From: Bog-473 sp963838835
GTDB taxonomy: Bacteria > Actinomycetota > Acidimicrobiia > Acidimicrobiales > RAAP-2
Direction: 5' to 3'
NCBI GenBank assembly: GCA_963838835.1
Contig: CAWITA010000026.1
Location: forward strand, 62,001-126,000
Length of the DNA: 64,000 bases
Below, one piece after another: positions 62,707 to 64,000 of this stretch. Numbering within the stretch: position 1 is the stretch's first letter; each line of letters starts with the position of its first letter. The notes below the pieces were generated by a model, which did not search any database, was not told where the DNA came from, and worked only from the letters and a program-made list of their open reading frames with translations. The position numbers and the translations under genes were made by a program.

Positions 62707-63033
62707 TGTCCCGACGTTACGGCTTCGATTGCGGCAAGGCCACGGCGCTCCAAAGAGACGAACGGCTGACTACGTCCCAAACGGCAGAGACTCGCTGCCG
62801 GACAGCCGTCACCCTAGATCTCATCGTCGCCAATTGCGACATGCACCCCAACGCCGGTTGGTTGGCATGTCCTGGGTCTGAACGTCCGCTTGCGGGCCGC
62901 ACGCGCCAGAATCCAATAGCTCGACAGCGACAGACCTTCGTGTGTAGGCGAGGATAGGAAGCACGGCGGGACCGGACCTGCGCCACGTGGGCCGAATCCA
63001 AGCAGTGACCCAACCAAGGAAAGGACAGGGCAG
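62707..63033. other. Intergenic region between divergent genes
   Basis: About 330 bases separating the HAD gene (minus) from the ParB-like gene (plus). It must contain both promoters. The end near 63020 has AAGGAAAGGA just before the plus-strand ATG, a strong ribosome site. Nothing else stands out. Confidence 0.4.
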
Positions 63034-63459
63034 ATGGCAAAGAACAAAACCAAGAAGGCGAAAGGAGGCACGAGTCCCCCACGCAGTGAATCGCTCGGCT
63101 TGCGGTGGCTCGACGACGTGGCCGCCCACGACTTCGACGCCGCGTTGGCGTATCTGTCATTGAAACTCGATGAGAAACAGGCGACGGTCTCCGTCGGACG
63201 CCTTCGCAAGGCTGAGGTCACCCGTCGCCGGGCCAACGACATCTTGCGTGCTTGCAGCCTGGTGGCATTGCCTTTGGACGACCCCGGTGTGCGCCGTGAC
63301 CTGCTCAACGCTGTCTCCGGCAAGCGGTTGAGTCCCGTGCTCGTCGTCTCCACGGGTGATCGCAGTGACATCGCCGACGGGTACCACCGGGTGTCCCTGG
63401 CGTACCACCTCGACCCCTTTGGCGATGTCCCCTTGCGCATCGGCGCCGCTCCCGCCTGA
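63034..63459 (+). CDS. ParB-like nuclease-fold small protein
   Basis: A 141-residue protein. It begins with a lysine-rich tail (MAKNKTKKAKGG) and then LGLRWLDDVAAHDFDAALAY and LRKAEVTRRRANDILRACSL. The region SPVLVVSTGDRSDIADGYHR then VSLAYHLDPFGDVPLRI resembles the ParB/sulfiredoxin core, where a G-x-H/Y-R box binds nucleotide. A family of such short proteins is widespread and of unknown role. The ATG follows a strong AAGGAAAGGA ribosome site. Confidence 0.72.
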   Translation: MAKNKTKKAKGGTSPPRSESLGLRWLDDVAAHDFDAALAYLSLKLDEKQATVSVGRLRKAEVTRRRANDILRACSLVALPLDDPGVRRDLLNAVSGKRLSPVLVVSTGDRSDIADGYHRVSLAYHLDPFGDVPLRIGAAPA

Positions 63460-63594
63460 TCCCGAGGGCGATGACCGACTCACTCCGAACGCCGCCCGTC
63501 GTGAGGCCGTTGTCATCAGGCCCCGCGGAGTTTTGGTCGTCAATCGGACAACGGTCGGAGAGGCTGCGGCCGCCGACCGAGTAGAACCGGGGTG

Positions 63595-63993
63595 ATGGGA
63601 GCCGAGTCCCCCACTGCATTCGTGCTTCGCTTTGTCCGAGCCATGGAGTCCTCTGACATGGCGACCGTGAGGGCCTCCTTCGATCCGAATGTGCGGGCCT
63701 TTGTCACCAACGCCGAGGGCGGCACCGATCTTGTCGAAGGTAGCGAAGCCCTCGGGCAGCGGTTCCCCGACTTCGCCGCCATGGCTGACTCCTTTCATGC
63801 GACGGTGACCCAAGTGCACCAGATCGACGACCGAACGGTCCTGTTCATGATCGAGATCCGAGCAGAACGCCTGGGCCGATCGCTGCACAACTTCGCCGCC
63901 GCACTCATCCGACTCTCTGCCGGGGGCAAGATGACCGAATACCGGATGGTGGAGGCATTGCCGGCCGACAGCGTGCGGTTTTGGTCCGCTTAG
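63595..63993 (+). CDS. SnoaL/NTF2-like protein
   Basis: A 132-residue NTF2-fold protein: SPTAFVLRFVRAMESSDMAT, SFDPNVRAFVTNAEGGTDLV, VTQVHQIDDRTVLFMIEIRA and a C-terminal MTEYRMVEALPADSVRFWSA typical of the SnoaL_2 group. Start is the ATG at 63595; a GTG directly before it (63592) is possible. It lies 135 bases downstream of the ParB-like gene on the same strand and ends seven bases before the window edge. Function unknown. Confidence 0.82.
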   Translation: MGAESPTAFVLRFVRAMESSDMATVRASFDPNVRAFVTNAEGGTDLVEGSEALGQRFPDFAAMADSFHATVTQVHQIDDRTVLFMIEIRAERLGRSLHNFAAALIRLSAGGKMTEYRMVEALPADSVRFWSA

Positions 63994-64000
63994 GGGCGAG

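Overview
The window is GC-rich DNA from an actinobacterium. Pointers are the many GTG starts, two maleylpyruvate-isomerase-fold proteins of the mycothiol-linked type, an F420-type luciferase-like oxidoreductase, a wax ester synthase paired with a LipE-like serine hydrolase, and many small SnoaL, VOC and SDR proteins. A deep-branching lineage such as Acidimicrobiia is possible, but the sequence alone does not fix the class. I see no rRNA, tRNA or CRISPR array.

Layout. (1) 1-6.5 kb: housekeeping and accessory genes (MPI-fold proteins, VOC protein, SppA protease, frameshifted PaaI thioesterase, SDR), ending in a scar where a transposase fragment abuts a truncated aldo/keto reductase. (2) 6.6-20.4 kb: a molybdenum island. 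It holds a fused ModB-ModC importer and ModA; MoaC, MoaD, MoaA and MoaE in one minus-strand operon; MogA; a MoeA broken by three frameshifts; two sulfite-oxidase-fold enzymes, each with a redox partner gene; a MOSC-reductase-ferredoxin fusion; and a HTH-TOBE protein that could sense molybdate. (3) 20.6-25.5 kb: a small methionine-rich DPKM-repeat protein, then a third sulfite-oxidase-like gene torn apart by three insertion sequences. Removing the first two with one target copy each restores its reading frame. (4) 25.5-33.3 kb: serine hydrolase plus WS/DGAT, a winged-helix regulator facing an Hsp20 gene across a palindrome set inside its promoter, a ferredoxin, a tandem-HTH protein and a DMT transporter. 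(5) 33.4-36.7 kb: a complete group II intron with reverse transcriptase, between a UvrD-like fragment and a truncated KAS III. (6) 36.9-53.3 kb: SDR, lipase and TetR, SGNH lipoprotein, MFS exporter and LysR, MarR, RCC1 lipoprotein and phospholipase C, aldo/keto reductase and DUF4118 protein. Many of these carry single-base frameshifts. (7) 53.8-64 kb: IS110 and other transposase relics, SnoaL proteins, a P-loop kinase, a TetR-controlled pair with a clear operator, HdeD, LLM oxidoreductase, HAD hydrolase and a ParB-like protein.

Two themes run through the window. The molybdenum island has import, most cofactor synthesis, enzymes and a possible sensor side by side, yet moeA is not readable as printed. 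And reading frames are broken unusually often, mostly by one extra base. That can mean real decay, helped by the heavy IS load, or insertion-type errors in an unpolished long-read assembly; this should be settled before any gene is called dead.
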